13,052 nucleotides of DNA. Source: Nitrososphaerales archaeon TH5894. Lineage in GTDB: Archaea; Thermoproteota; Nitrososphaeria; Nitrososphaerales; Nitrososphaeraceae. Below are positions 12,420 to 13,052 of this stretch, in pieces. Positions within the stretch are counted from its first letter, which is position 1; every line of letters begins with the position of its first letter. The stretch is taken from assembly GCA_014523485.1 (NCBI GenBank), contig JAATVK010000130.1:1-13052 (forward strand). The letters are read 5' to 3'. Both the position numbers and the translations under genes were made by a program. The notes below the pieces were generated by a model that worked only from the letters and a program-made list of their open reading frames with translations, made no database searches and was not told where the DNA came from.

Positions 12420-12824
12420 ATGCCACAAAAAAAAGGCTGGTCCACTATACAAATCAGGGAAGATGTTAAAAATAATTTATTAGAATTATATAATAACGAT
12501 AAAAAAAGACCGTCTAATCAAAAATTTACGGCTTATTTAGATCTCATTTTAAAAAATACAATAGCGTTCAATAAACAAATCACAGAGTATGGTCCATTTC
12601 TTGAATTTAATTCTGCTATAGATAATCACATAGCAGTTAAAGATAACACCATGAATAGGCTTGTTACAATATACATTAATTCAAAAAAGAAGGAGCTACA
12701 ATGCGATTTTTGTGAGAACACTGATTTTTTACATACTGGATTTTGTTTTGCAGTTCCAGAAATTTATAAGGTATTAATTGAGAATGGTTTCAGGCCAAAG
12801 AAAAGCAGAAGATCACTACTATAA
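12420..12824 (+). CDS. Ribbon-helix-helix-like DNA-binding protein with C-terminal Cys/His cluster (134 aa)
   Basis: The N-terminus has the order of a ribbon-helix-helix domain: strand GWSTIQIRE (6-14), helix A DVKNNLLELYNND (15-27), and helix B NQKFTAYLDLILKNTIAFNK (33-52), matching the beta-alpha-alpha plan used for dimeric operator binding. Residues 60-93 are a linker. The C-terminal part has C95-x2-C98-x6-H105-x3-C109, a probable zinc site, followed by AVPEIYKVLIENGF and a basic tail (RPKKSRRSLL). Proteins of this build recur in Nitrososphaeria as presumed regulators. It is divergent from the RadA-like cluster, with 123 bases between the start codons holding three TTTAACCTAA boxes. Autoregulation and control of the cluster are therefore inferred. 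The frame is complete and the ATG is the only sensible start. Confidence 0.7.
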   Translation: MPQKKGWSTIQIREDVKNNLLELYNNDKKRPSNQKFTAYLDLILKNTIAFNKQITEYGPFLEFNSAIDNHIAVKDNTMNRLVTIYINSKKKELQCDFCENTDFLHTGFCFAVPEIYKVLIENGFRPKKSRRSLL

Positions 12825-12856
12825 TAATTTAAAATTACCTTGATAAAGCGTCTAAC

Positions 12857-12869
12857 ATAACCTTTTTTT
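12857..12869 (+). terminator. T7 run after the RHH-like gene
   Basis: ATAACCTTTTTTT lies 33 bases after the stop codon. The run of seven T is a typical archaeal terminator for the plus-strand gene. The first six bases repeat the TAACCT core of the upstream boxes, and the whole 13-mer is present in reverse at 12374-12386. Confidence 0.5.
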
Positions 12870-12943
12870 CTGTTAATGAATTCAATAGTATCATGAATGA
12901 AGAAAAATAATAAAAGTTTCAGAACAAATAATAATATTATTAA

Positions 12944-13051
12944 ATGGATAAATTTACTAGCCAGATTAATTTCGTTATTCTAAAACAGATAATAAAGAAG
13001 ATGATATTTGCATGGTCTGTATTTGATATTGTAAATAATCTATCACGCTAG
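12944..13051 (+). CDS. Doubtful small ORF (35 aa) at the window edge
   Basis: An ATG at 12944 opens a 35-codon frame reading MDKFTSQINFVILKQIIKKM then IFAWSVFDIVNNLSR, with a stop one base before the window end. Amino-acid content is mixed and it contains an amphipathic helix, but no motif or clear promoter is visible. Another frame over the same bases gives KTDNKEDDICMVCI. It may be a small gene, or the end of something decayed. Confidence 0.25.
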   Translation: MDKFTSQINFVILKQIIKKMIFAWSVFDIVNNLSR

Positions 13052-13052
13052 A

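Noticed and set aside
1..13052. tRNA, rRNA, insertion sequence or known defence genes
   Set aside because: None was recognised on either strand: no cloverleaf with TTCGA-type arm, no transposase, integrase, nuclease or Cas motif.

Overview
The window looks like a stretch of chromosome from an ammonia-oxidising archaeon of the Nitrososphaeria (Thaumarchaeota), most like the Nitrosocosmicus/Nitrososphaera group. This is an inference. The DNA is very AT-rich. Several genes have an archaeal TATA-like element about 24-28 bases before the start codon, which suits leaderless transcripts. The protein set also fits: a small type-1 cupredoxin, a stand-alone Lrp/AsnC ligand-binding (RAM) domain, an archaeal one-domain winged helix, a RadA/Rad51 paralogue, and a ribbon-helix-helix-like protein with a C-terminal Cys/His cluster. 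No rRNA, tRNA, CRISPR array, transposase or integrase was recognised. Only about 40-45 % of the window is covered by genes I can defend, which is low for an archaeon.

Layout. 1-754 (-): a secreted protein cut by the window edge, ending in a perfect 10-residue repeat. 755-3100: two small membrane or exported proteins (2193-2498, 2644-2925), two weaker ORFs, a decayed His-rich gene (1912-2159) and an N-terminal stub of a short-chain dehydrogenase (2957-3037). 3100-4468: no intact gene, but several interrupted reading frames. 4469-5735: a membrane-anchored cupredoxin and a two-helix membrane protein in one probable operon, facing a winged-helix protein. 5736-6484: almost empty. 6485-7194: two overlapping UPF0060/YnfA genes with opposite charge bias, as expected of an antiparallel heterodimer. 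7195-9690: a RAM-domain protein, a candidate Cys-rich microprotein, hairpins, a dispersed short repeat, and remnants of a TPR protein and others. 9691-11110: a short exported or anchored protein, a secreted acidic protein and two decayed frames.

11111-12824 is the most organised region. A minus-strand cluster (60-aa ORF, 218-aa RadA-like protein without a visible P-loop, 105-aa unknown protein) diverges from a 134-aa RHH-like/zinc protein. The intergenic DNA holds three exact TTTAACCTAA boxes plus an inverted AGGTTA box. I infer that the RHH-like protein controls the divergent unit, and I regard this as the best candidate for an undescribed system.

In AT-rich DNA, interrupted frames can look coding by chance. 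Entries marked as remnants therefore carry low confidence unless a family motif is visible.
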